A DNA stretch of 35,048 bases, taken from IMG/VR virus record IMGVR_UViG_3300047321_000323, positions 1 through 35,048 of that record, one strand, 5' to 3'. This document shows, piece by piece, positions 6,081 through 12,109 of this stretch. This stretch comes from a virus. Position 1 is the stretch's first letter; each line of letters opens with the position of its first letter. The notes below the pieces were generated by a model. The model was not told where the DNA came from, did no database searches, and saw nothing but the letters and a program-made list of their open reading frames with translations. The position numbers and the translations under genes are program-made.

Positions 6081-6530
6081 GTGGCACGCAGAGGCCCACG
6101 CGGCCCCAACAAGCGAGGCAACGACTTCGAACAGCTCAGCCTGTTCTCGATGCCGACCACGCCCGAGCCGCCCCGCACAACCCCCAACCCAGGACCCCGG
6201 CCAGGATCCCGCCGGGTAATGTCGCAGGAACTCGCCGACGCCATCCAATTGGCCAAGGACGGCGACGACGGAGATCTCCTCCCATACCAGCCGACCCCCT
6301 CTATCAATCCGCCGCGCCCGAGAACTCTTGCCGCTGGTTACGACAAGGATTCTCAGACGCTACGGGTCCGATTCCGGAATGGTCAGGTCTACGGCTACTA
6401 CAACGTCCCGCCGAATGTCTGGCGGAACTTCAAGCGGGTGAAGAGCCCCGGCCGCGCAATCAACCGGACTCTGAACAACTTCTCCTACGCGCCGGAGCAC
6501 GATCTCGACGAACCCACGGGCGACTACTGA
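6081..6530 (+). CDS. KTSC-domain protein
   Basis: A 149-residue protein starting at GTG 6081 with AAGGAGA upstream. The N-terminal half is a Pro/Arg-rich linker with a short helical piece (MSQELADAIQLAKDGDD). The C-terminal 55 residues form a KTSC domain: LAAGYDKDSQTLRVRFRNGQ, then YGYYNVPPNVWRNFKR, then SPGRAINRTLNN. KTSC domains are small beta-rich modules common in phages, sometimes fused to Lys-tRNA synthetase-like or nuclease proteins; the molecular role is unclear. It stands downstream of a terminator. Confidence 0.8.
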   Translation: MARRGPRGPNKRGNDFEQLSLFSMPTTPEPPRTTPNPGPRPGSRRVMSQELADAIQLAKDGDDGDLLPYQPTPSINPPRPRTLAAGYDKDSQTLRVRFRNGQVYGYYNVPPNVWRNFKRVKSPGRAINRTLNNFSYAPEHDLDEPTGDY

Positions 6531-6569
6531 TTTACCATTTCCGGTCGCCCGGAGAATAGGCTCCATCCC

Positions 6570-6875
6570 ATGCCGAATACACATGGGGTGGGGCCCTTCT
6601 TCGTTCACGCGGTGAACCTGCGCCCCCATACGCCGCTTCTTCATACCGCGCCCACCGACGAGATAGAGCCGCCCTACCGGCGTTCCAATTCCCTCGTCAT
6701 CAAGGTATGGCCGGGAAAGGGAATCGTCCTCGGCCGCTGGCGCCACACCTGGCGCTCGGAAAGCGACGCCCTCTACACCGCAATCCAGGGATACGGAAAC
6801 GCGCTGTCGACCGACGACATCCGCGACCACGCCCACAGATTCGACAGGGAGGACGACGATGCCCTCCTCACCTGA
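6570..6875 (+). CDS. Hypothetical protein
   Basis: A 101-residue protein from ATG 6570; the ribosome site is weak (a GGAG lies about 18 bases upstream). It contains three histidines near the N-terminus and a central segment NSLVIKVWPGKGIVLGRWRHTWRSESDALYTAIQ that looks like beta strands followed by a helix. The end is acidic (DREDDDALLT). It overlaps the next small gene by 17 bases. Function unknown. Confidence 0.65.
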   Translation: MPNTHGVGPFFVHAVNLRPHTPLLHTAPTDEIEPPYRRSNSLVIKVWPGKGIVLGRWRHTWRSESDALYTAIQGYGNALSTDDIRDHAHRFDREDDDALLT

Positions 6876-6978
6876 GAACACCGACGACGAGAAGGCAGCG
6901 GCCCGCCGGGTCGTATCCCAGAAGGCTGACGACACGGAAGAGGAGTTCGAGGTCCTGTGCGCACTTGGGCTGATGTGA
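6859..6978 (+). CDS. 39-residue small protein
   Basis: ATG 6859 is preceded by AGGGAGG at 7 bases and the frame ends at TGA 6976-6978. The peptide is strongly charged (ENTDDEKAAARR, then DDTEEEFEVL). It overlaps the genes on both sides (17 bases before, 22 after), a pattern seen in compact phage operons. No known family. Confidence 0.55.
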   Translation: MPSSPENTDDEKAAARRVVSQKADDTEEEFEVLCALGLM

Positions 6979-7217
6979 AGCGCGCCCTTCGGGGCGGCGA
7001 GGAGAAGGTGGACCCGGTCCGCGCGAAGGTCGCCAAGCGACTCGACCGACTGCCCACGGGGGACGTACTCGACTGGGCGGACAGTGTCGGCTCGGGCCTG
7101 GCGAAGACGCTCGACGACTACCGCAAGCAGGCCACGCCGGAGAGTCTGCTGGAGGCCCACCGAGGAGCCCAGAGCCTGCTCGGAGTCCTGGATGTGCTCT
7201 CCCGACGGGAGGCATGA
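6957..7217 (+). CDS. Small hypothetical protein
   Basis: An 86-residue protein starting at GTG 6957 with GAGG upstream, inside the preceding small gene. It is mostly helical and charged (ADVKRALRGGEEKVDPVRAKVAKRLDRLPTGDVLDWADSV ... KTLDDYRKQATPESLLEAHRGAQSLLGVLDVLSRREA). It resembles small actinophage proteins of unknown function. It is the last gene before a bidirectional terminator. Confidence 0.7.
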   Translation: MRTWADVKRALRGGEEKVDPVRAKVAKRLDRLPTGDVLDWADSVGSGLAKTLDDYRKQATPESLLEAHRGAQSLLGVLDVLSRREA

Positions 7218-7219
7218 GA

Positions 7220-7251
7220 AAGGCCCCAACCCTTGATCGGGTCGGGGCCTT
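7220..7251. terminator. Bidirectional hairpin terminator
   Basis: AAGGCCCC (7220-7227) pairs with GGGGCCTT (7244-7251), extended by ACCC/GGGT, and is followed by a T-rich tract. It lies between the rightward small-gene unit and the leftward serine recombinase, and can serve both. Confidence 0.8.
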
Positions 7252-7266
7252 CGTTGTTTTCGCAGG

Positions 7267-9351
7267 TCAGGCGGCCAATCGCCATTTTTCCAGGTTGATG
7301 ACGTACGTGAACGAACCCCTGGACGCTCGTCCACCAGAGTGCGGAACCTGGCTCGTCGCCTGCCCGTTCGTGAACTCGACCAGACGGGGGTCGATGTTCC
7401 CCGTCACCTTCATGGGCGGCAGAGGCGGCTTACGCGGCGGAGCGGGCTCCAGAAGGGGCTCGACGATGCTCTCCCACGCCCCGTCCTTCCAGGCCCTCCA
7501 GCGGGCCCTCAGCGCCTCCTTCGGCGGGAAGTGCTCCGGCATCTCAGACCACGGGCAACCCGTGCGGGCCTTGTAGAGCAGACCCTCCACCAGCGACCGC
7601 AGATCGTGGCTCTTCTTCGTGACCCGGAAGCTGATCCGAGGACGGACCTCCTCCCACAGCGCATCGGTCATCTCGACCGGCTGAACGCCGCGCTTCCCGA
7701 ACCACTGCTCAATGTCGGAGTCCGGCCCGAAACGGCCGTCCAGCGGAACCGGCCCCATGAGCGACACCTGAATCTCCAGCAGGTCCATCACTTCGGCCTT
7801 CTGCCGGTCGGTGATGTGCTCCAGGTTGAAGCTGGCGATCTCCACCAGACGCTGGAAATCCTCGGCCCGAGTAGCGGCCTCTTCTGCCTCCGACAGCATT
7901 GACACGGCGTCGTCCAGCATCGCCTGCTTGTTGTTGATCTCCTCGTTCAGCTTCGCCACTGCTGAATTGATGGCCAGCGCATCGACGCCCGCCTTCGCGA
8001 GGTTGACCAGCGTGGTGGTGGTCAGCTCACGCAGGCCCGAGATCTCCCGGGTGAGTTCTTCAATACGCGCCTCGTACATCTTGCGGTGATCCGGCGCGGT
8101 GGTGACCCAGTCCTTGGCGATCTCGCGCAGCTTCTCCTTGTCGCCGAGGAAGTTCTTCAGGCTGTCCCAGACGACCTCTTCGAGCGCCACGGCGTCGATC
8201 ACCGAGTCCCCGCATTTGTTTCCGGTGCATCGGTAGGTACGGCGGTCTTCTGCCTTTACCCAGACCCCGGTGTAGTGGGCGCCGCATTCACCGATCACGC
8301 GGGTGCTGAGCGGGTGGTACTTGTACGGGCCGGTGAGGTTCCAGCCGTTTCGCTTGAGGGCGTGGCGGATGGACATGAGCCGGTCGATCTCGAAGACCAT
8401 CGGGGTGTCGATGATCATCATCGGGCCGTGCTTGGGGGTGCCGTCGGGGTTCATCTTGGTGGCGCGCTTGCGGCGCTTGTTGACGACCTCGTCGGTGTTT
8501 CGGTAGACGACGAAACCGTCCAGGGCGGTGTTGAAGAACTTGTGCCGCAGGTTGGATCCGGTCCACTCCACGCCCTTGCGGGTGAGGCGGCCGATGAGGT
8601 TGAGCATGTGCGCGGCGCGGTCGACGGTGTATCCGCCTTCGACGATCATCTGGGCGGCGATGTCGAGGGTGCGGCACTCCTCGGCGTGCAGGGCCAGCTT
8701 GGAGTCGCGCTTGCCCTGGTTCTCGATGCAGTAGCCGAAGGGCGGGGGACCGCCGGTCCAGCCTCCGGCTGCGGCCTTCATGTTGAGGCCGTTCTGGGTG
8801 CGCTCCAGGATGGTGCGCCATTCCATTTCGGAGAAGGACGCGAGCTGCTGGAGTGCGGTGACGCCGTGGGTCGTGGTGGTGTCGATCTCCTGGGTGACGG
8901 ACATGATCGAGGTACCGGCGTCTTCGAGGGCCCAGACCCAGTGCCAGAAGGCGCGGCCGGTGCGGCCGATGCGGTCGAACTTGTGGACGGCGACGACGTC
9001 GATCTTCTTGGCGAGTACGTCGCGCTCCAGGCGCATCATCTCGGGGCGGTCCTGCTTGGCGCCGGACTCGCCTGCGTCCTCGTAGACGTCGGAGAGTTCC
9101 CAGACGATGTTGGTGCCGTTGCGCGCCTCCATCGTGTTCTTGACGTCGATGTTGTCCTGGATGCCCTTGAGCTGGACGTCGAGGCCGTAGCCGACGATCT
9201 GGTCCTTGGTGGAGACGCGGAGGTACGCGCCGACGCGCTTGACGATGCGTGCGAGGGCGGTACTGGACTTGAAGGTGCCGGGGGTGCCGGGGCGGGTGCC
9301 GTTGACCTTCAGGGCGCGTTCGCGGGCGCGCTCGGCCGCTATGCTGGCCAT
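7267..9351 (-). CDS. Large serine recombinase with DUF4096-like C-terminal segment
   Basis: A 694-residue site-specific recombinase that would integrate or excise the element. The resolvase domain (about 38-200) contains the nucleophile in GAYLRVSTKDQ (Ser47), plus KFDRIGRTGRAFW and the E-helix region. The recombinase domain follows (GGPPPFGYC onward), then a zinc ribbon with an altered first pair (C-x2-H, later C-x4-C) and a coiled coil (about 430-520). Residues 561-635 (MTDALWEEVRPRI ... KARTGCPWSEMPEHFPP ... WRAWKDGAWESI) match the DUF4096 module at the N-terminus of IS5/IS402-family transposases, an unusual addition. ATG 9351 is preceded by AAAGGAGA. A large inverted repeat lies just upstream. 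Confidence 0.93.
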   Translation of the reverse strand: MASIAAERARERALKVNGTRPGTPGTFKSSTALARIVKRVGAYLRVSTKDQIVGYGLDVQLKGIQDNIDVKNTMEARNGTNIVWELSDVYEDAGESGAKQDRPEMMRLERDVLAKKIDVVAVHKFDRIGRTGRAFWHWVWALEDAGTSIMSVTQEIDTTTTHGVTALQQLASFSEMEWRTILERTQNGLNMKAAAGGWTGGPPPFGYCIENQGKRDSKLALHAEECRTLDIAAQMIVEGGYTVDRAAHMLNLIGRLTRKGVEWTGSNLRHKFFNTALDGFVVYRNTDEVVNKRRKRATKMNPDGTPKHGPMMIIDTPMVFEIDRLMSIRHALKRNGWNLTGPYKYHPLSTRVIGECGAHYTGVWVKAEDRRTYRCTGNKCGDSVIDAVALEEVVWDSLKNFLGDKEKLREIAKDWVTTAPDHRKMYEARIEELTREISGLRELTTTTLVNLAKAGVDALAINSAVAKLNEEINNKQAMLDDAVSMLSEAEEAATRAEDFQRLVEIASFNLEHITDRQKAEVMDLLEIQVSLMGPVPLDGRFGPDSDIEQWFGKRGVQPVEMTDALWEEVRPRISFRVTKKSHDLRSLVEGLLYKARTGCPWSEMPEHFPPKEALRARWRAWKDGAWESIVEPLLEPAPPRKPPLPPMKVTGNIDPRLVEFTNGQATSQVPHSGGRASRGSFTYVINLEKWRLAA

Positions 9352-9370
9352 GGTTCAGTCTCCTTTACAG

Positions 9371-9432
9371 ACTGATCAAGGCCCTGTCGCCGCGCCTAGA
9401 CTCGCGGTGGCAGGGCCGTTGTGTTGATCAGT
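9371..9432. other. Large imperfect inverted repeat upstream of the serine recombinase (attP or leader hairpin)
   Basis: ACTGATCAA (9371-9379) and TTGATCAGT (9424-9432) are perfect outer arms. Inside them lie GGCCCTG (9380-9386)/CAGGGCC (9411-9417) and CCGCG (9390-9394)/CGCGG (9403-9407) around the centre CCTAGACT. Serine-integrase attP sites are about 50 bp, imperfectly symmetric and often adjacent to int, which fits. Alternatively it is a 5' leader hairpin or terminator, since it ends 19 bases before the recombinase start. Confidence 0.5.
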
Positions 9433-9434
9433 GC

Positions 9435-9440
9435 AGTATA
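9435..9440 (-). promoter_or_regulatory. Possible -10 box for the serine recombinase
   Basis: On the minus strand TATACT (9440-9435) resembles a -10 hexamer, but no convincing -35 lies 16-19 bases upstream. Transcription from here would begin at the edge of the inverted repeat, placing the whole repeat in the 5' leader. Confidence 0.35.
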
Positions 9441-9473
9441 TGGGGAACGTCCGTGTTGGGTAGGGCTGTTGGT

Positions 9474-9635
9474 CTAGGTGGCTGCTGCGGAGGTGTCTTC
9501 GTCCTGCGGGGTGAACAGGATGGTGAGGAGCCGGTTCCAGCGGCTGTCTTCCATCCGGTTGTTGGTGAGGGTCACGGTGACCTGGGGCTCGTCGGAGCCC
9601 GAGGTATTAAGCCCGGTGAGCGTGTTCGTCATCAT
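9474..9635 (-). CDS. 53-residue small protein (leftward)
   Basis: A frame from ATG 9635-9633 (a second ATG follows immediately) to TAG 9476-9474 encodes MMTNTLTGLNTSGSDEPQ and continues with VTVTLTNNRMEDSRWNRLLTIL to a TSAAAT end. Codon use is typical of the neighbours apart from the CTTAATACC word (9603-9611, minus strand). No strong ribosome site is visible, which lowers confidence. It reads toward the serine recombinase and might be its recombination directionality factor or regulator, but nothing in the sequence proves that. Confidence 0.5.
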   Translation of the reverse strand: MMTNTLTGLNTSGSDEPQVTVTLTNNRMEDSRWNRLLTILFTPQDEDTSAAAT

Positions 9636-9692
9636 GACGGGAACCGTACTACGCCTTCAGGATTACGTCTACATAACCTGTTGTCCAGCGCA

Positions 9693-9721
9693 TTGACGAG
9701 AAGGCTTGACGTCTTTACGCT
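9693..9721 (+). promoter_or_regulatory. Promoter candidate for the tyrosine recombinase
   Basis: TTGACG (9693-9698), a 17-base spacer and TACGCT (9716-9721) lie 35 bases before GTG 9756. A second GCTTGAC sequence lies within the spacer. Confidence 0.5.
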
Positions 9722-9755
9722 GAGGGTCGCAGCTCACCCCGCAACAGGAGGAAGC

Positions 9756-10829
9756 GTGACCATCGCACTGCGCAGCGCCATCGACGAGTACCTGGGCAAC
9801 CGGCGAGCCGCCAAGGCCGACAACACGATGCGCGCCGACGACAACCTGCTGCCCCGCTTCGCCGAGCACGTCGGCAACCCCGACTTCGCGGCCCTCACCC
9901 CTGAGCAGGTCCGTGACTTCTTCTACGGCGACGGCGGGCTGATGGACATCCACGTCACCCGCATCAAGGGCCAGCAGCTCCGGGCGGCCGTGGGGCCGAG
10001 CACGCACAACCACTACCGCAAGCGGCTGAGCCTGTTCTTCGGCTACTCCCACGCCCGGGGGCTCGCTCCGCGCAACGACTACCTGTGCCTGGTCGACCCA
10101 CTGCCCGAGGTGCGCAAGCAGCGCATGCAGCCCGCGCCGGGCATCCTCCTCCAGCTCCTGGACCAGTCCGAGTGCGCCATGCACCGCGCCTACCTCGCGA
10201 CGGCCGTGAACACCGCGTGCCGCGCGAGCGAGCTGGTGAACCTGCGCGTCGGCGACGTCGACTTCGCGGCCTCCGAGGTCTTCGTGACCGTGATCAAGAC
10301 CAAGGAGGAGGACGAGATGCCACTGACTGCCGACCTGGAGCGGGAGCTGCGGATCTGGTTCGAGGAGTACGCGGCTCTGCTCGGGCGCCCGCTGCGGCCG
10401 GACGACTACCTCTTCCCGGCCCGGTCCGGCAACCAGATCAAGACGCACTACTTCGACGAGGCGCTGGGTCGCCGGGTGTATGAGCGGACCCCGTTCGTCT
10501 ACCACGCCGACCGGCCGGTGGAGCGTACGGAGAAGATCGTCAAGGGCGCCCTGGCCAAGCTGGGCCTGCCGACCCGCTACGAGGGCACGCACACGGTGCG
10601 CCGGGCGGTGGCCCGTGCCTACTTCGACCAGCTCGCCGAGGACGTCGGCTACGACGCGGCGCTGCGTACGGTCTCCGCGCTGCTGCACCACTCGTCCATG
10701 ACGACCACGGAGCGGTACCTGGGGCTGTCGAGTGAGAAGCGGCGCCGGGACGAGACGATGAAGGGCAAGCCGTTCCTGACGGGCATGGTCTCCCAGCAGA
10801 ACGTCGTGCAGCTCCGCCGGGCACGATGA
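9756..10829 (+). CDS. Tyrosine recombinase/integrase
   Basis: A 357-residue recombinase. The start is GTG 9756 with AGGAGG upstream; the frame is open further left to 9453 but that extension is out of character. An N-terminal SAM-like/core-binding region (1-125) precedes the catalytic domain. All active-site residues are visible: Arg156 (TACRASELVNLR), Lys181 or Lys183 in the beta hairpin, His279 and Arg282 (GTHTVRR), His311/His312 (LLHHSSMTTT) and Tyr321 (TERYLGL). It acts on DNA by forming a 3'-phosphotyrosyl link. It is isolated between its own promoter and a terminator. Having it beside a large serine recombinase is unusual; it may resolve multimers or represent a second integration module. 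Confidence 0.92.
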   Translation: MTIALRSAIDEYLGNRRAAKADNTMRADDNLLPRFAEHVGNPDFAALTPEQVRDFFYGDGGLMDIHVTRIKGQQLRAAVGPSTHNHYRKRLSLFFGYSHARGLAPRNDYLCLVDPLPEVRKQRMQPAPGILLQLLDQSECAMHRAYLATAVNTACRASELVNLRVGDVDFAASEVFVTVIKTKEEDEMPLTADLERELRIWFEEYAALLGRPLRPDDYLFPARSGNQIKTHYFDEALGRRVYERTPFVYHADRPVERTEKIVKGALAKLGLPTRYEGTHTVRRAVARAYFDQLAEDVGYDAALRTVSALLHHSSMTTTERYLGLSSEKRRRDETMKGKPFLTGMVSQQNVVQLRRAR

Positions 10830-10833
10830 CACG

Positions 10834-10874
10834 ACGAAGCCCCCACCGGCAGAGATATCCGGTGGGGGCTTCGT
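10834..10874. terminator. 16-bp hairpin terminator between convergent genes
   Basis: ACGAAGCCCCCACCGG (10834-10849) pairs perfectly with CCGGTGGGGGCTTCGT (10859-10874) around a 9-base loop. It separates the tyrosine recombinase from the leftward gene ending at 10885. Confidence 0.85.
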
Positions 10875-10884
10875 GCTGAGAAGG

Positions 10885-11151
10885 TCAGCCGACTCCGACG
10901 ACGTACTTCAGGAACAGTCCGAGCGCGAGCAGGGCGCCGACGCCGTAGGCGAACTCCTTGATCCCCTGGAGGGAGAAGTCGTGCCCTCCGGGCGGGGTGG
11001 ACTGCATCGCCTGCTGGCTGGTGTAGAAGTCGTGCTGCTCGCGCGCCAACTGGTGAGCCATGGCGTCCGCCGTAGGGTCGTAACCCTCGGGCGGGTTGAG
11101 CGCGTTGGCAGTCTGGTGTATCGCGCTGGTGAAGAGAAAGTCGTCAGGCAT
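10885..11151 (-). CDS. Small C-terminally anchored membrane protein
   Basis: An 88-residue protein. The start is ATG 11151-11149 with GGAGG 5 bases upstream; longer in-frame starts exist but would overlap far more of the preceding gene. Residues 1-60 are soluble and helical (SAIHQTANALNPPEG, AMAHQLAREQHDFYTSQQAMQS). The last 25 residues form one membrane span (FAYGVGALLALGLFLKYVVGVG). That makes it a tail-anchored protein with its N-terminus likely in the cytoplasm. It overlaps the upstream gene by 8 bases. It could be a superinfection or holin-type factor; nothing decides this. Confidence 0.72.
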   Translation of the reverse strand: MPDDFLFTSAIHQTANALNPPEGYDPTADAMAHQLAREQHDFYTSQQAMQSTPPGGHDFSLQGIKEFAYGVGALLALGLFLKYVVGVG

Positions 11152-11362
11152 CAGGGCCTCCATCCACATACGGCTGTGCTTTGCTCCGCAGCGGAGAGGT
11201 CTTGTCCCATACGCTCCAGCGCCCCCCACAGACCGGATCTTGTCCGTAGGCTACTCCTTCGGGAAATCCAGGCACAGAGGGGCGCTCAGGCTTCGGCTCT
11301 TCGTCGAGGCTCCGCCCGCACTTCGGGCACTTCTCCGGGTCTCGCATCGGGTACATGCCCAT
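11144..11362 (-). CDS. Small zinc-ribbon-like protein
   Basis: A 72-residue protein starting at ATG 11362 with AAGGAG upstream. It has an N-terminal CPKCG pair (Cys12, Cys15) and a later single Cys in DPVCGGRW, giving an incomplete zinc-ribbon pattern. The middle is Pro/Glu-rich. It is first of a two-gene leftward unit driven by the divergent promoter at 11390-11442. Function unknown. Confidence 0.72.
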   Translation of the reverse strand: MGMYPMRDPEKCPKCGRSLDEEPKPERPSVPGFPEGVAYGQDPVCGGRWSVWDKTSPLRSKAQPYVDGGPDA

Positions 11363-11389
11363 GGGTGGCTCCTTCTCTCGTGGATCTCC

Positions 11390-11442
11390 ACTCTACGCGC
11401 TCGTCAAGCGGGTTGTCGAGACCGCTTGCGTAGGTGTAGCCT
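11390..11442. promoter_or_regulatory. Back-to-back promoter pair on a shared operator
   Basis: Rightward: TTGTCG (11413-11418), 18-base spacer, TAGCCT (11437-11442). Leftward: TCGACA (11419-11414), 18-base spacer, TAGAGT (11395-11390). The two -35 boxes overlap over 5 bases and lie at the centre of the inverted repeat CAAGCGG (11405-11411) - N10 - CCGCTTG (11422-11428). A dimer bound here would cover both -35 boxes, so one regulator could control the leftward pair and the rightward pre-late genes together. This is inferred from sequence only. Confidence 0.65.
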
Positions 11443-11473
11443 CGTAGATCAGGAAGCGTCTCAGGAGGTTGGC

Positions 11474-11755
11474 ATGGACGAGCTGGCAGAAGGACGCACG
11501 GTACACGCGCGTATCCCTTACGTGTACGACAAGGAGATCCACGTCTCCACGGTCCAGAGTCCCCAGGACGGCCTGTTCGTGGATGCCCGAGAGTTCATCC
11601 CGAGCAAGGAGTTCTACGGCCGGGGCCTCACCTTCCCTCTCGGCATGCTGAACGACGTCCTGAAGGGCTTCGAGAGCGCCTGGCATGAGAACGGCGGAGG
11701 TGACTTCGGCGAGGAGAACGAGACCGAGGACCGCCTGAAGGGAGAGGCAGGCTGA
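11474..11755 (+). CDS. Hypothetical protein
   Basis: A 93-residue acidic protein. ATG 11474 follows AGGAGG by 5 bases. The first half looks beta-rich (GRTVHARIPYVYDKEIHVSTVQSPQDGLFVDAREFIP) and the end is very acidic (GGGDFGEENETEDRLKGEAG). It overlaps the HTH gene by one base (TGATG), so the two are probably made together. It resembles a small partner or modulator protein; no family is recognised. Confidence 0.75.
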   Translation: MDELAEGRTVHARIPYVYDKEIHVSTVQSPQDGLFVDAREFIPSKEFYGRGLTFPLGMLNDVLKGFESAWHENGGGDFGEENETEDRLKGEAG

Positions 11756-12024
11756 TGACCGACCTGGTAGAGGTTCGTTGCCGGGGCTGCTGGCGCCTGC
11801 TCGGAGTGGGCAAGAAGATGGCCAAGAAGGAAGCCCCGATCTTCTGTGACGCCATGTGCTTCGCAGACTTTCCGGCTGTGTCCACCGAGGCCCGTGACGC
11901 CCTCGTGGAGGCCGTCTACTACAAGGGCCGTTACACCTATGACCGGCTGGGGGAGATGTTCGGTTTCACCCGCCAGCGCGCACAGCAGATCGTCGCGAAG
12001 AGGGATGTCCGTAAGGCTGCTTGA
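11755..12024 (+). CDS. Zinc-ribbon plus sigma-region-4-like HTH protein
   Basis: An 89-residue protein starting at ATG 11755. The N-terminal half has C-x2-C (CRGCWRLL) and C-x3-C (FCDAMCF), a probable zinc ribbon. The C-terminal half reads YTYDRLGEMFGFTRQRAQQIVAKRDV, very like the helix-turn-helix of sigma-70 region 4 (T-x-x-E-I-G-x-x-x-G-V-T-R-x-R-I-R-Q-I). It directly precedes the terminase and ends two bases before a palindromic operator. It may be a late-gene activator; a small terminase subunit is the alternative, since no other candidate is seen before the large terminase. Confidence 0.8.
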   Translation: MTDLVEVRCRGCWRLLGVGKKMAKKEAPIFCDAMCFADFPAVSTEARDALVEAVYYKGRYTYDRLGEMFGFTRQRAQQIVAKRDVRKAA

Positions 12025-12025
12025 G

Positions 12026-12060
12026 CGGCTTGTCAAGCCGTAATTACAAACACATAGCCA
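12026..12060 (+). promoter_or_regulatory. Palindrome and possible late promoter
   Basis: CGGCTTG-T-CAAGCCG (12026-12040) is a perfect 15-bp palindrome. Thirteen of these 15 bases match CGGCTTGCGAAGCCG at 4299-4313, and both are followed by TAA. TTGTCA (12030-12035) could act as a -35 box with TAGCCA (12055-12060) 19 bases on, a loose match. It lies just upstream of the late operon. Confidence 0.45.
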
Positions 12061-12063
12061 GAA

Positions 12064-12109
12064 ACGCCTAATCTCGAATCCGTAATAGAAACGGATTGGG
12101 GTTAGGCGT
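12064..12109 (+). promoter_or_regulatory. Stem-loop ending on the terminase start codon
   Basis: ACGCCTAA (12064-12071) pairs with TTAGGCGT (12102-12109), and AATCCGT (12077-12083) pairs with ACGGATT (12091-12097) around the loop AATAGAA. The bases between the arms can also pair using G-U. The 3' arm contains the ribosome-site purines and the first two bases of GTG 12108-12110. It could attenuate transcription or mask translation of the large terminase. Confidence 0.65.

Noticed and set aside
8086-9375. 429-codon plus-strand open frame
   Set aside because: It lies opposite the serine recombinase and reads as Gly/Val/Asp-rich low-complexity sequence without a ribosome site.
9453-9755. N-terminal extension of the tyrosine recombinase
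   Set aside because: The frame is open but the extension covers a promoter and an opposite-strand small gene, and AGGAGG precedes GTG 9756.
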